Assembly (NCBI GenBank): GCA_045545175.1
Contig: JAZQAK010000029.1
Location: 1-49,568, forward strand
Length of the DNA: 49,568 nt
Source: RGIG6165 sp045545175
GTDB taxonomy: Bacteria > Bacillota > Clostridia > Oscillospirales > Feifaniaceae
Reading direction: 5' to 3'
Shown: positions 12,201 through 17,309 of the stretch, in pieces
Layout of the letters: every line of letters begins with the position of its first letter
Numbering within the stretch: position 1 is the stretch's first letter
Made by a program: the position numbers and the translations under genes
Notes under the pieces: model-generated
Databases searched by the model: none
What the model saw: the letters and a program-made list of their open reading frames with translations, nothing else
Told to the model about the DNA's origin: nothing

Positions 12201-12402
12201 TACCTATCTTTACCGGAATTGTAGAATAAAATTGCGGTTCACTCGTTACTTTTCCTACAGGAAACACAGTTTCGGTAACAATATCAACCGCTGTGATTAT
12301 TTCCCCGGCAGCACCGCCATCAGCGAACGCGCTTACAGGCAACACCGATACGGTCATCAAAACCGCAAGGAATATTGCCAAAAGTCTTGTTGATTTACGC
12401 AT
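1..12402 (-). CDS. Giant secreted repeat protein with Ig-like/beta-helix modules and a ComEC-type metallo-beta-lactamase domain (C-terminus beyond window)
   Basis: The frame is open for 4134 codons from ATG at 12402 to base 1 with no stop, so the C-terminus is missing. An AAAGGAGG ribosome binding site lies just upstream. Residues 1-27 are a Sec signal peptide (basic start, hydrophobic core, SAFA cleavage site), so the protein is exported. Residues 28 to about 3300 alternate Ig-like domains with glycine-turn repeats (IYGGG, VYGGS, IYAGG and variants, more than 25 copies) that resemble beta-helix rungs. A clear group 2 bacterial Ig-like domain lies at about 418-500. Residues about 3656-3960 form a metallo-beta-lactamase domain with THYHGDHH, and the last visible part is Thr/Asp/Pro- then Gly/Ala/Pro-rich. 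No sortase signal or S-layer domain is visible, but the end is absent. A surface or extracellular role is inferred; the substrate is unknown. A WYL regulator is divergent from it. Confidence 0.9.
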   Translation of the reverse strand, partial: MRKSTRLLAIFLAVLMTVSVLPVSAFADGGAAGEIITAVDIVTETVFPVGKVTSEPQFYSTIPVKIGNAEKYTDLSGVTWTRQESGDWDGATAGKVYTYKPTLPAGYTWAEGVEPTITVKVIDAVLKGHNSRYGFSAGDGSVVPVVIKGDSGNADTNNVYDATGCNVLCTIGSAEVWTGGSHSRATVKGVTTKPVSITVTDGAKIDYVYGGGHGVAHNGDTHIYVNDATITTQVAGDGYRMTTVNAYIDISGVVDIATVSASSYLGGVSGVAEVTVRGLDPKSAIDTIKRFEANRLVINLDDTSKRLLSDGNITGVTTAGYTDTAVEVNINEERFTGAVDGAVITEIIPETMLVGEKSTVLPKTFGGVSGFTWDGDDTSAGTKTFTLTAPKEYFINDAENGLVKTKEYTITVNNELVEVTDVTIGQDNVNLIKGKEIKLTATVKPDNANDKTVTWSTEDTTIVSVDSKTGEVTALAEGVATVKATSGSAFDTCTVTVTSAIKITDVNTEDLVLETVFPYADRDNATSRWSDVSNNDNEVAEPKFYPTLSVLLEGETEYSDLAVEWVCEDYDSKTFGTYEFVATPPVGYEFADGKTPVITVRVVDGSVADSKSSSAVYGFVSAEDLIANLVVKGNENGKNEYYDATGFNRLTPLTNSSGLILVAGVIADSKGIAGKTAFSGTTTGNTGISVVGVNMSDIYGGNRSLDHNGDAYIDISGKTVFKNLYGGGSAKDGTSANVSGTTYVTFHDLETGWSLNSISRGTASAMVIDVDNPEYALEIFSKVTDWTNVTAMIDGKEVTVVSELDMGQTEFTVPHGTALADVNLPTSFTVGGKVVNGFTWEGEYVPSRAGTYVLTLTPPEDTYLLVDIYVTVTVEAKVASKIINSVTTQTATLSVDYGTSTEDVIGLLPTEFLANDGTLTVNAITWEPTGEHKAHVPGEYTFVSVLTDEDYAYADGVEPFKAVVTVKTPTAQGVIVTEIDLPVNYTVFTKDTGTVTVRNEAGTASTETRPIKFYDKLDAVAYENGVRKEIEITGIEWEGVKVSTDLKGDYWSYSIKSYDNTAEIGPEIIADTIITVYKTQETYANKSTNLKADGTVIVPAVISLSDQEAYSGGFKGYKGMAAMDATGFNNLYKDISLTNGCTWYAGNSKDVVADVSLTVGEGASLTRIYAGGYDASVTGDSVVTLRKNSMVLRDVFAGSNRHFFVGDSTLNFEEGSTVKGKVYASGTGTFDGNVTINVEKGVSLGGIALGSNEEYYPDSVTINVTSDFDLSLIEGLETGLIRVFVDGVEKHYVKEVDFGEFRIEVENGEVSDYRDVLPKVMVTTIGNNTYEVAKTDYTWTAVNGFDGNKSGEYVFTLKFNENYSLLNDAQLNNTFVVYVKVAPADVKTVREITTTIPQTVTVPEGTAADDVKILSDISAYTYGVGQTASDAVLEEISGVKWTSSDYIPDTVGEYTFTMVMPDGYTLLTPVTVTVEVLKVEHPTITAIRVPVTETYFTKGIVTEPKFYDMLEADVLYGDSNTDTVTLTGIKWKCNGTYNSSTVGNYEFVIDSSVFDGKYEVKDGLLEETKITVHLVDATITYGGNSSHYKTITENVVPMYIVSENGATTILDLTGCNKIYVAGTLSTTARVLAGGDDGVATVDRQTARADMASGTIQLLAGGSFGRVFNGNAELNIFGTAKITDVVAGTVNEAFNGNAHITLDGEAEIDKIIAGSQYRTTAKADSTIVGSEDAVAFNGTVTITIKDTFTGSIGSIVKAADKLIINCPAGFPYTSYVDLTDSGVEVYVDDVRVQYVTDVKAPDTAVYNVALGTENVSLPTTLEATVNGAQSTINGVTWTCENYDANTAGKYTFTPVIPAQYDLSSVDMANISVTVRVLTANAGQSTITGFAPISAISASLGTAEKDVALPTTVKATVNGQQVDVEVDRWSCANYDGSVYGAEYTFTATVSGEYILSTSAPTVTVKITNAKIVEIYLPVTETTFPRGAVENPVFYDTIKVKLDNGVVAEISGFEWTVKDYNANTVGTYTATIKSAPANCEFAASATVPTIKVTVSKQQYAVATLDAHVYLYGIPTVINGDNDATYLYDITGCNKTDAANVAGKTIFGGGPAKSGSLASTMIEVRGGKVGTIYGSSRDNSRVAGTSYTYVLGGTVGSIYAGGHGGTTEATLSLTKSTYVYIENGEVSSRLATAYNGRIEKNATVIVKNASVYGIYGGSYATKTIMTVEGKSIIKLLDGANVQRVYGTGRASAVNELEIYLSKNAVLGNSINPTAMSSVTGDAEIYYETGFDLSKVYTDEEQVKLYEGHFLEDRETFVKDRKIKIIRNAGLIKGDFYVERGTALEDIGLPTTVEGEIDGERETVSGITYTPVSYYDGDRIGSYEFELHLPEGYHIPSQPMKTAGKINVVVTEPAQSDYITAIIAEDTEYTVANGTAVENVGLPSAYTVVLSAGRQKTVPVKNWKVADENGRAVTYDRYEAGTYVFTPEFDSAYKVLSTVETPKHTITVSMYRPHIVENSIYLNGISAEINGAYVTDKNGNYLATVSSMSSVYGGAISENIESTDVTLNSGTIKNLYGGSNLRAVGGDIKITVNGGEVTNIYAGSYKSSAENIKLVINDGTVTSVYGNYGGTVYGLVNYEVNGGKITNFYFGSNVGNGNIQGTEQAEDEILAEHTVNDEGSIVVKKGELISVVFEQNGGTIGTVYGGGSVANSKVTGSVKMYFNGGTATTICGGGSNATATVMENVYIVVSNGFSCNDILANSPGSIYGTSYVVVPDSFNRYSIMGWNEDGDVITDDPNTPEDDESDETDGSESVSVSAKVIVSGGYYDDEEGIPVKIMSGKLYARGVPIKVVAETTSNGEDEEDVTTSTYIWYFDENYDEETETPAVFSYETYVDANGNPVSLTGVWRKMPQAISSSTTIYGGGMNGTIDKYPSTYIEFNGGSINGLYGGGANNTVGAANVILNAEEGSKISYIYAGGHLDANKTTEKIYVKVLKGSYSRIVAGGNNITNHGIQIDVEGGSVDYIYMGGYSSNSVTAGATELNLRNCTVGTIYGGGYGENAKTLGPSYINVYENVNITGSIYPKGVGKRPDGVNSGPVTIWAYVTLDDKDQMSSQLKKIKYTKAQAPFIFVNGAPLGEQPEITTASFETAVKSVEVTAPEASDTRGNRSIVFLNGIPTVVAGDGNGHAYLYQAKTKDGTLNAYQKNADGTFKYENGKRVSNIVRDPDTGMAIKGPKLINSDVSDSIVYGGANGKSVEDVYFEFHNGGGMYSFYAGCRGGNAGYDSEGNEVGLIEVRQFDGGAFTLTYLGCVSGYDINGDQTVNVKTSRNVFLGIGGGTRYIGIGGVNGTVGSEEKFMDGYYNREGEVISYSDPDDGETYTITGTWEDYNLDIKKEDYAEYYESTNARFNDEDNTDFLESDYYVDPYDDHYTNYCLFGEYATNYIYLGTSGTEYNFELNRVYGNGYFRQSAYGLKYDDELDMFVEDYNDYNGRYGFIADIHLGCTTGAMYGDIRHDHEAVAATKVNPLGIIESGAVNYGHTYINLYETDTNHNMSNEVYNALKVKSDPRLTVNLNFFPRWSHTAAWALDIDDNLKQLAIDEGFIKGVTDIKEIRTSMIAAEDAAKLLNYYYVGSLNEGVTTKNAAQTRGYQEVYDASNDLGKFVIRHFEIRHANQEGLNRFLVKSPARFGDGQLITFPNGETMLIDNGQSEPNTLIANIKYVLEQHKEMGIGDGKTLDYVMITHYHGDHHTNTAPIVRAFDIKTMIMPPFIPNGVDPSYMALVYAKSDQYVAEGKEPIKILRPIRGDKYIIGEGENEVEMLIVNPGDNSRRNYSLAEGLRRCANGGAGGFANAYSIGCKFTFKGQTYFTAGDIKADAEQSIIRTYGSDFVKCDVMKLSHHAHANANIWAFVNAANPDIAIQTQVVLPYANAIVPKYLSLNNTGGYRESVYSTGIQGNIKVTMDGEKVTSVTQFQDYAYQRDTDEYKTLEASYESLLESVADTRESLTVVADGATAPYGTAYIWNSHANYIDGQFEEFSKRYYSGTMSTAMLKDYIGELEKLEEFIDDATMYGGTDTTPDVDDSEIPGEDVGGNDTTTPGTQGGIIGDIGGGDAGAGIGGGAAPGGAGPAGPAGPSVDDGG
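525..1440 (-). other. Metallo-beta-lactamase-fold domain (ComEC C-terminal type) inside the giant protein
   Basis: Residues about 3656-3960 of the giant protein. The domain opens with a GDGQ...LIDNG stretch. The metal-binding motif THYHGDHH then gives H3738, H3740, D3742 and H3743. A FTAGDIK segment supplies D3866 and MKLSHHAHAN supplies H3893/H3894. The order and the NPGDNSRRNYS stretch before the GD motif match the soluble domain of ComEC/Rec2 competence proteins and related secreted hydrolases. All expected ligands are present, so it is probably catalytic. Possible substrates include nucleic acids or phosphoesters, which is inference from the family only. Confidence 0.85.
6148..11922 (-). 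repeat. Five tandem super-modules of about 480 residues with a D-x-TG-C/F-N header
   Basis: Header motifs of the form D-x-T-G-(C/F)-N start at residues 161 (DATGCN), 643 (DATGFN), 1124 (DATGFN), 1611 (DLTGCN) and 2085 (DITGCN). The spacings are 482, 481, 487 and 474 residues, a DNA period of about 1.44 kb. Before most headers lies an Ig-like domain with an E-P-x-F-Y signature (EPQFY, EPKFY, EPKFY, NPVFY, RPIKFY). After each header come glycine-turn rungs and further Ig-like domains. Later blocks near residues 2530 and 3170 keep parts of the header, such as LNGIPTVVAGDGN, without TGCN. The copies are diverged at the sequence level, so this is an old array. Confidence 0.75.
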
Positions 12403-12785
12403 AAATTTCCTCCTTTTGCGAAAACATCGACAATTTTGTACAAATAACAGATTTTTCCTGTTTGTTTTTATTGCTTTCTACACAACGTATTTCGCAATTC
12501 CTTACCTAAATAATATCATAAAAACTAACGACTTCAACTATTGAACCCTTGTTTTTTTTCTAATTTCTTACTGAATTTTTACACTTTCTTACTATTTAAA
12601 CAAAAAAACAAACCTCATCCATTGCCATTTCTACATCTTCATAAGTTAAAGGAAACTGGGTCTTCTCCCTTCCCCGATTACCGACATATTTCAACCCTAT
12701 TTTCCCGTTTTACAGATACAATCGTTGAAAAATTGAGCATTGTATGTTAAATTTGATTTACCACATTACGAGAGGATATAAGTTT
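12403..12785. other. Divergent intergenic region between the giant gene and the WYL regulator
   Basis: This 383-base AT-rich region carries the promoter and about 100-base leader of the giant gene on the minus strand, and the ribosome binding site of the WYL gene (GAGAGG near 12769-12774) on the plus strand. No clear plus-strand promoter was found. A TTGAAA near 12724 and TACAAT near 12717 are possible elements, but neither has a good partner. No RNA gene or coding signal is visible. Confidence 0.5.
12510..12537 (-). promoter_or_regulatory. Candidate sigma-A promoter of the giant gene
   Basis: On the minus strand, TTGAAG (12537-12532) is followed after 16 bases by TATTAT (12515-12510), about 108 bases before the start codon. 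It is a reasonable but not perfect vegetative promoter. Confidence 0.5.
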
Positions 12786-13769
12786 ATGGCACGCTCCGAA
12801 AATCAGAAACTAAAACTCCTGTACATCCGCGATATGCTTTTGTCGGAAACCGATGAAGACCATCCCCTCACGGTTGCAGATATTATTTCAAAGCTCGAAA
12901 ACGTCGGCATCAAAGCCGAAAGAAAGTCGGTTTACAGCGACATCGATTTGCTTGAAGATTACGGCATCGACATAATATGCACTAAAGGAAAATCCAATAA
13001 TTACCACGTTGCGAGCAGGGACTTTGAACTTGCAGAACTCAAACTGCTTGCTGATACCGTAGCTGCCTCGAAATTCATATCCCTTAACAAGTCAAACCAA
13101 CTTATTAAAAATATAGAAAAACTTGCCAGCAGGCACGAAGCACACCAGATAGGAAGACAGGTTTTCGTTGAAAACAGAATAAAATCGCAAAACGAAAGCA
13201 TTTTTTACAACATTGACTCTATCCACCGTGCTATTGCAGAGAACAAGGAAATATCATTTCTCTACTTCAAAATAGCACCCGATAAAACGAAAAAATACCG
13301 CAATTCAAAAGAACGTTACGTATGCTCACCATATGGTCTTACGTACAATGACGGCAACTATTATCTCGTAGGTTACTTCGCAAAATACGACAAGATAGTT
13401 TCATTCAGGGTAGACCGTATGGAACGCATAGAAATCTCCGATGCGAACCGCTACGAAGGCGAGGCCTGTGAATCATTTGATATGGTGAGATTCTGCCGTG
13501 AAAACTTTTCCATGTTCGGCGGCAAATCGCAGTTTCTCACACTTGCTTTCGACAACTCTTTAAGCGACGTTGTATTTGACCGTTTCGGCACTGACGTAAC
13601 CGTTTCAGCACTGGACGAAAACACCTTTTCCGTACGTGTCGCTATCAATATGAGCCCTCAGTTCTACGGCTGGCTCGCAGGACTCGGAAACAAGGCAAAA
13701 ATCCTCTCCCCCGACAGTGCAAAAAATGATTTTTCCGAATATCTCAAAAACATTCTCAAAGCATATTAG
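12786..13769 (+). CDS. WYL-domain transcriptional regulator (HTH + WYL + WCX)
   Basis: A 327-residue DNA-binding regulator. An N-terminal winged helix-turn-helix of the DeoR/HTH_11 kind covers about residues 8-75. A WYL-type sensor domain covers about 135-235, where the family triad region appears as a YYLVGY segment followed by FRVDRME. A WCX-type C-terminal extension lies at about 250-327. WYL domains bind ligands such as nucleic acids or nucleotides in known members; the ligand here is unknown. The ATG at 12786 is chosen because GAGAGG lies upstream; an ATG at 12744 has no ribosome binding site. It is divergent from the giant secreted protein gene, so control of that gene is a reasonable guess. 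The stop is followed closely by a small membrane-peptide gene. Confidence 0.88.
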   Translation: MARSENQKLKLLYIRDMLLSETDEDHPLTVADIISKLENVGIKAERKSVYSDIDLLEDYGIDIICTKGKSNNYHVASRDFELAELKLLADTVAASKFISLNKSNQLIKNIEKLASRHEAHQIGRQVFVENRIKSQNESIFYNIDSIHRAIAENKEISFLYFKIAPDKTKKYRNSKERYVCSPYGLTYNDGNYYLVGYFAKYDKIVSFRVDRMERIEISDANRYEGEACESFDMVRFCRENFSMFGGKSQFLTLAFDNSLSDVVFDRFGTDVTVSALDENTFSVRVAINMSPQFYGWLAGLGNKAKILSPDSAKNDFSEYLKNILKAY

Positions 13770-13838
13770 GTGTACGAACTATCGGACACCTTTTCTTTTA
13801 TAATCAAGCTGCAAACAGAAAAAACGGAGGTGCTTTCA

Positions 13839-13964
13839 ATGCTTTGTATGCTTGTTATAATTCTCATTCTCTGGTGCTGGGCGGACCAGTGTCACATCGA
13901 GGAAAAAGAACGTAAGGAAATCGCAAAGGCAATTGCAAGTGAAGAGAGAAACCGTGCAGCCTGA
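13839..13964 (+). CDS. Small single-pass membrane peptide, 41 residues
   Basis: The ATG at 13839 has a strong GGAGG ribosome binding site at 13826-13830, which favours it over a GTG at 13770. The product is 41 residues: a hydrophobic helix at about 2-14 (rich in Leu, Ile, Val and Trp) and then a highly charged, amphipathic tail (EEKERKEIAKAI). It lies 69 bases after the WYL regulator and is followed by a terminator, so the two are probably co-transcribed. No family is recognised. The strong initiation site and conserved-looking layout support a real gene, but the function is unknown. Confidence 0.6.
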   Translation: MLCMLVIILILWCWADQCHIEEKERKEIAKAIASEERNRAA

Positions 13965-14003
13965 ATTTTCACACAGAACAACATTTTCCGACAGTTTTAA
14001 AGA

Positions 14004-14042
14004 AGAGATTATGGGTAAAATATGACCGTAATCTCTTTTTTC
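14004..14042 (+). terminator. Rho-independent terminator after the WYL regulator/small peptide genes
   Basis: An 11-base-pair stem (AGAGATTATGG with CCGTAATCTCT, one G-U pair) with a short loop is followed by a run of T. It separates the regulator unit from the glycogen operon. Confidence 0.85.
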
Positions 14043-14129
14043 TTTACCCAATTCCCCTTCGTTTTTCCACAATTTTCTAAAAAAAACGCCAAAACGCGCA
14101 TTTTTATTGGATATTTTTAACAATTATAC

Positions 14130-14158
14130 TTGAAAGATTACATTTACAGTTGTATAAT
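14130..14158 (+). promoter_or_regulatory. Sigma-A promoter of the glycogen operon
   Basis: TTGAAA (14130-14135), a 17-base spacer and a perfect TATAAT (14153-14158) lie 28 bases before the glgB ATG. This fixes the glgB start downstream, because a TTG that could extend the frame is itself part of the -35 box. Confidence 0.85.
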
Positions 14159-14186
14159 TTACTTAAAGAATTATAAGGAGTCCCAA

Positions 14187-16112
14187 ATGGAACAATACGG
14201 CAAAGACAACGGTTTTGCAAAATTTCTTTTCCACGAAGGAAATAACTTTGAACTCTACTCATTTCTGGGCTCACACAAGGTTCTCTCCGGTAAAACACCC
14301 GGTTTTTCCTTCAGAGTATGGGCACCGTCAGCCACGCACGTTTCGGTTGTCGGTGATTTTAACGGTTGGGACCCTTTTGTTCACCCTATGGAAAGAATTG
14401 ACGGCGGTGAAATATGGGAAACTTTTATTCCCGAACTCCCCGAATATTCCAACTATAAATACTGCATTATTTCTCCCGACGGTAAATCGGTACTCAAGGC
14501 AGACCCGTTTGCCTTTCACAGTGAGACCCGTCCTGGAACAGCATCAAAATTGTACTGTTTAAAAGGAAAATTCAAATGGAGTGACGATGCCTGGCTGAAA
14601 AACAGAACTCAGACCGACATATATCACTCACCCATGAATATATATGAAACACACCCCGCTTCGTGGCGAACTTATGAAGACGGAACTCCCTACGACTACC
14701 GCAAACTTGCAGACGTGATGATTCCGTACGTAAAGGATATGGGCTACACGCACATAGAACTGCTTCCGCTGACCGAATATCCGTACGACGGCTCGTGGGG
14801 TTATCAGGTGACAGGATATTTTGCACCGACTTCACGCTTTGGCAAGCCGGAAGATTTTAAATACTTCGTAAATAAAGCTCATAAAAACGGCATCGGCGTT
14901 ATTATGGACTGGGTGCCCGCACATTTCCCGAAAGACGAACACGGGCTCTATGAATTTGATGGCGGTTGTCTTTATGAAGACCCTAACCCGTTAAGGCGTG
15001 AGCATGAACGGTGGGGCACACGGGTTTTTGATTTCGGCAGAAACGAAGTGCAATCTTTCCTGATATCAAGCGCTATGTTCTGGATAAAGGAATACCATAT
15101 AGATGCTCTGCGTGTGGACGCCGTTGCATCGATGCTCTATCTTGACTACGACAGAGAAAACTGGCAGCCCAACGTATACGGCGGCAAAGAGAATCTTGAA
15201 ACCGTTGCGTTTTTAAAGAAACTCAATTCTGCCATACTGAGCACAAACCCCTCAGTCCTTATGATTGCGGAGGAGTCGACGGCGTGGCCGCTCGTTACAC
15301 GGCCTCCCTACGACGGCGGTCTCGGCTTTAATTTCAAGTGGAATATGGGGTGGATGAACGACGTTTCGGAATACCTCAAAACAGACCCCGTAAACAGAAA
15401 ATATCACCACGGAAAGTTGACCTTTCCGCTTATGTATGCTTTTTCGGAAAATTTCATTCTTCCGATATCCCACGACGAAGTGGTTTACGGCAAAGGTTCA
15501 CTCCTGAACAAAATGCCGGGACCTTATGAAGACAAATTTGCAGGTCTTCGGGGATTTCTCATGTATATGCTGTCCCACCCGGGCAAAAAACTTATGTTTA
15601 TGGGTGCGGAATTCGGTCAGTTTAGCGAATGGAATTACACGAAAGAACTTGACTGGTCGCTTTTAGACTTCGAAAGTCATAGAAAACTAAAAACCTACTT
15701 CAAGGATGCAAATCATTTCTATCTCGAATCCCCGCCCATGTGGCAGGCAGACGACAGTTGGAACGGTTTTCATTGGATAGAGCCGTCGGATTCGGACAGA
15801 AATATCCTTGCATACCGAAGAATTGACGATAAAGGTGACGAACTTGTATTTGTTTTCAATTTCGCACCCGTATTGAGAGAAAATTTCATATTAGGTCTCC
15901 CCGATGCCTCAAGCTACAAAGAAGTATTCAGTAGCGACAACGTTAAATACGGCGGCAAAGGTTATACTAACCCCCGTGCGATTCGTATGAAAAAAGGTGA
16001 AAGTCACGGGTATTCAAAACACATTTCATTTACGCTGCCACCGCTTGGTGCAGTCGTATTAAAACCAATAAGAAAAAATTTAAATTCAACAGAAGGTGGA
16101 AAATCATTATGA
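14187..16112 (+). CDS. glgB: 1,4-alpha-glucan branching enzyme GlgB
   Basis: A 641-residue cytoplasmic branching enzyme that forms alpha-1,6 branches in glycogen. A CBM48 domain (about 30-125, FRVWAPSATHVSVVGDFNGW) precedes the GH13 catalytic barrel. Visible catalytic residues are nucleophile D311 (ALRVDAVASM), acid/base E362 (MIAEES) and the stabilising D430 in ISHDEVVYGKGS. A C-terminal beta domain follows. Its length fits short GlgB enzymes without the extra N1 domain. The ATG at 14187 is chosen for its AAGGAG site and because a promoter overlaps the longer frame. It is first in the operon and overlaps glgC by four bases (ATGA), which suggests translational coupling. Confidence 0.96.
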   Translation: MEQYGKDNGFAKFLFHEGNNFELYSFLGSHKVLSGKTPGFSFRVWAPSATHVSVVGDFNGWDPFVHPMERIDGGEIWETFIPELPEYSNYKYCIISPDGKSVLKADPFAFHSETRPGTASKLYCLKGKFKWSDDAWLKNRTQTDIYHSPMNIYETHPASWRTYEDGTPYDYRKLADVMIPYVKDMGYTHIELLPLTEYPYDGSWGYQVTGYFAPTSRFGKPEDFKYFVNKAHKNGIGVIMDWVPAHFPKDEHGLYEFDGGCLYEDPNPLRREHERWGTRVFDFGRNEVQSFLISSAMFWIKEYHIDALRVDAVASMLYLDYDRENWQPNVYGGKENLETVAFLKKLNSAILSTNPSVLMIAEESTAWPLVTRPPYDGGLGFNFKWNMGWMNDVSEYLKTDPVNRKYHHGKLTFPLMYAFSENFILPISHDEVVYGKGSLLNKMPGPYEDKFAGLRGFLMYMLSHPGKKLMFMGAEFGQFSEWNYTKELDWSLLDFESHRKLKTYFKDANHFYLESPPMWQADDSWNGFHWIEPSDSDRNILAYRRIDDKGDELVFVFNFAPVLRENFILGLPDASSYKEVFSSDNVKYGGKGYTNPRAIRMKKGESHGYSKHISFTLPPLGAVVLKPIRKNLNSTEGGKSL

Positions 16113-17296
16113 TTAAGAAAAAAAAGTGCGTTGCAATGCTCCTTGCGGGCGGTCAGGGAAGCAGGCTATACTCCCTGACAACATCAGTTGCCAAGCCTGC
16201 GGTACGTTTCGGCAGTAAATACCGAATCATTGATTTCACCCTTTCCAACTGTATAAATTCAGGTATAGATACCGTTGGCGTTCTCACCCAGTATCAGCCG
16301 CTTGAACTTAACGACTACATCGGAAACGGCGAACCGTGGGATCTTGACAGAACAAACGGCGGTGTTCACATTCTTCCTCCCTATCAGGACACTAAAGGTG
16401 CTGCCTGGTACAAGGGTACTGCTAATGCCATATATCAGAATATAGCATTTATGAAGAGGTACAATCCCGAATATATCCTCGTTCTGTCGGGCGACCACAT
16501 TTATAAGATGGATTACAGTAAAATGATCGATGCTCATATCAAAAACGGTGCCGACTGTACTATTGCCGTTTTAAACGTGCCGATAGAAGAGGCAAGCCGT
16601 TTCGGTATTATGAATACCGACGATAACAACCGCATCGTCGAGTTTGAAGAAAAGCCGGCACAGCCCAAGAGTACGAAGGCATCAATGGGTGTTTACGTAT
16701 TTAGTGCAGATAAGCTCTTCTCATATCTGGAGGCAGATGAGGCTGACCCCAATTCCTCAAACGACTTCGGTAAAAACATCATACCTAATATGTTAAACGA
16801 CAACTGTGTTATGTACGCCTATGAATTCTCGGGCTATTGGAAGGACGTTGGTACAATCAGTTCGCTCTGGGAAGCAAATATGGACCTTTTGGGTGACAAT
16901 CCTTCACTGGACCTCAATTCACCCGACAACAGAGTTTATTACCGTCACTTCCCCAAGAATCCCCATTACATAGGAAACGATGCAAAGATTAAGAATTCAC
17001 TTATTGCCGAGGGCTGTGAAATCAACGGCACGGTTGAAAACTCCGTTCTTTTTGACAGTATTACCGTTGAAAAGGGTGCGGTTATCCGCAACAGCGTTAT
17101 AATGAGCGGTGCTACAGTCCGTTCGGATGCAAACATCAACTATTCAATAATAGCCGAGAATGCCGACGTTAAATCGGGTGCAAAAATCGGCGATGAGAAC
17201 GGCAAGGGCGGTATTACCGTCGTTGCAAACGATATCACTGTAGGCGAAAACCAGACTGTCGCCGGCGGCGAAATGATAGACAAAAATCTGCAGTAA
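16109..17296 (+). CDS. glgC: Glucose-1-phosphate adenylyltransferase, catalytic subunit GlgC
   Basis: A 395-residue ADP-glucose pyrophosphorylase that makes ADP-glucose from glucose-1-phosphate and ATP, the committed step of glycogen synthesis. The nucleotidyltransferase signature AGGQGSRLYSLT is intact near the N-terminus. Further hallmarks are KPAVRFGSKYRIIDF, WYKGTANAIYQN, LSGDHIYKMDY and FEEKP. A left-handed beta-helix of hexapeptide repeats makes up the C-terminal third. It overlaps glgB by four bases and is followed by its regulatory partner glgD. Catalytic residues appear complete. Confidence 0.96.
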   Translation: MIKKKKCVAMLLAGGQGSRLYSLTTSVAKPAVRFGSKYRIIDFTLSNCINSGIDTVGVLTQYQPLELNDYIGNGEPWDLDRTNGGVHILPPYQDTKGAAWYKGTANAIYQNIAFMKRYNPEYILVLSGDHIYKMDYSKMIDAHIKNGADCTIAVLNVPIEEASRFGIMNTDDNNRIVEFEEKPAQPKSTKASMGVYVFSADKLFSYLEADEADPNSSNDFGKNIIPNMLNDNCVMYAYEFSGYWKDVGTISSLWEANMDLLGDNPSLDLNSPDNRVYYRHFPKNPHYIGNDAKIKNSLIAEGCEINGTVENSVLFDSITVEKGAVIRNSVIMSGATVRSDANINYSIIAENADVKSGAKIGDENGKGGITVVANDITVGENQTVAGGEMIDKNLQ

Positions 17297-17309
17297 GGAG
17301 AATACTAAA

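Noticed and set aside
715..12393. Many plus-strand open frames of 60-130 codons across the first 12 kb
   Set aside because: They lie opposite the continuous minus-strand giant frame, lack ribosome binding sites and have compositions expected from antisense of Thr/Val/Gly-rich coding DNA.
14130..14186. TTG start giving GlgB 19 more residues
   Set aside because: That TTG is part of the -35 box of the operon promoter; the ATG at 14187 has an AAGGAG site.
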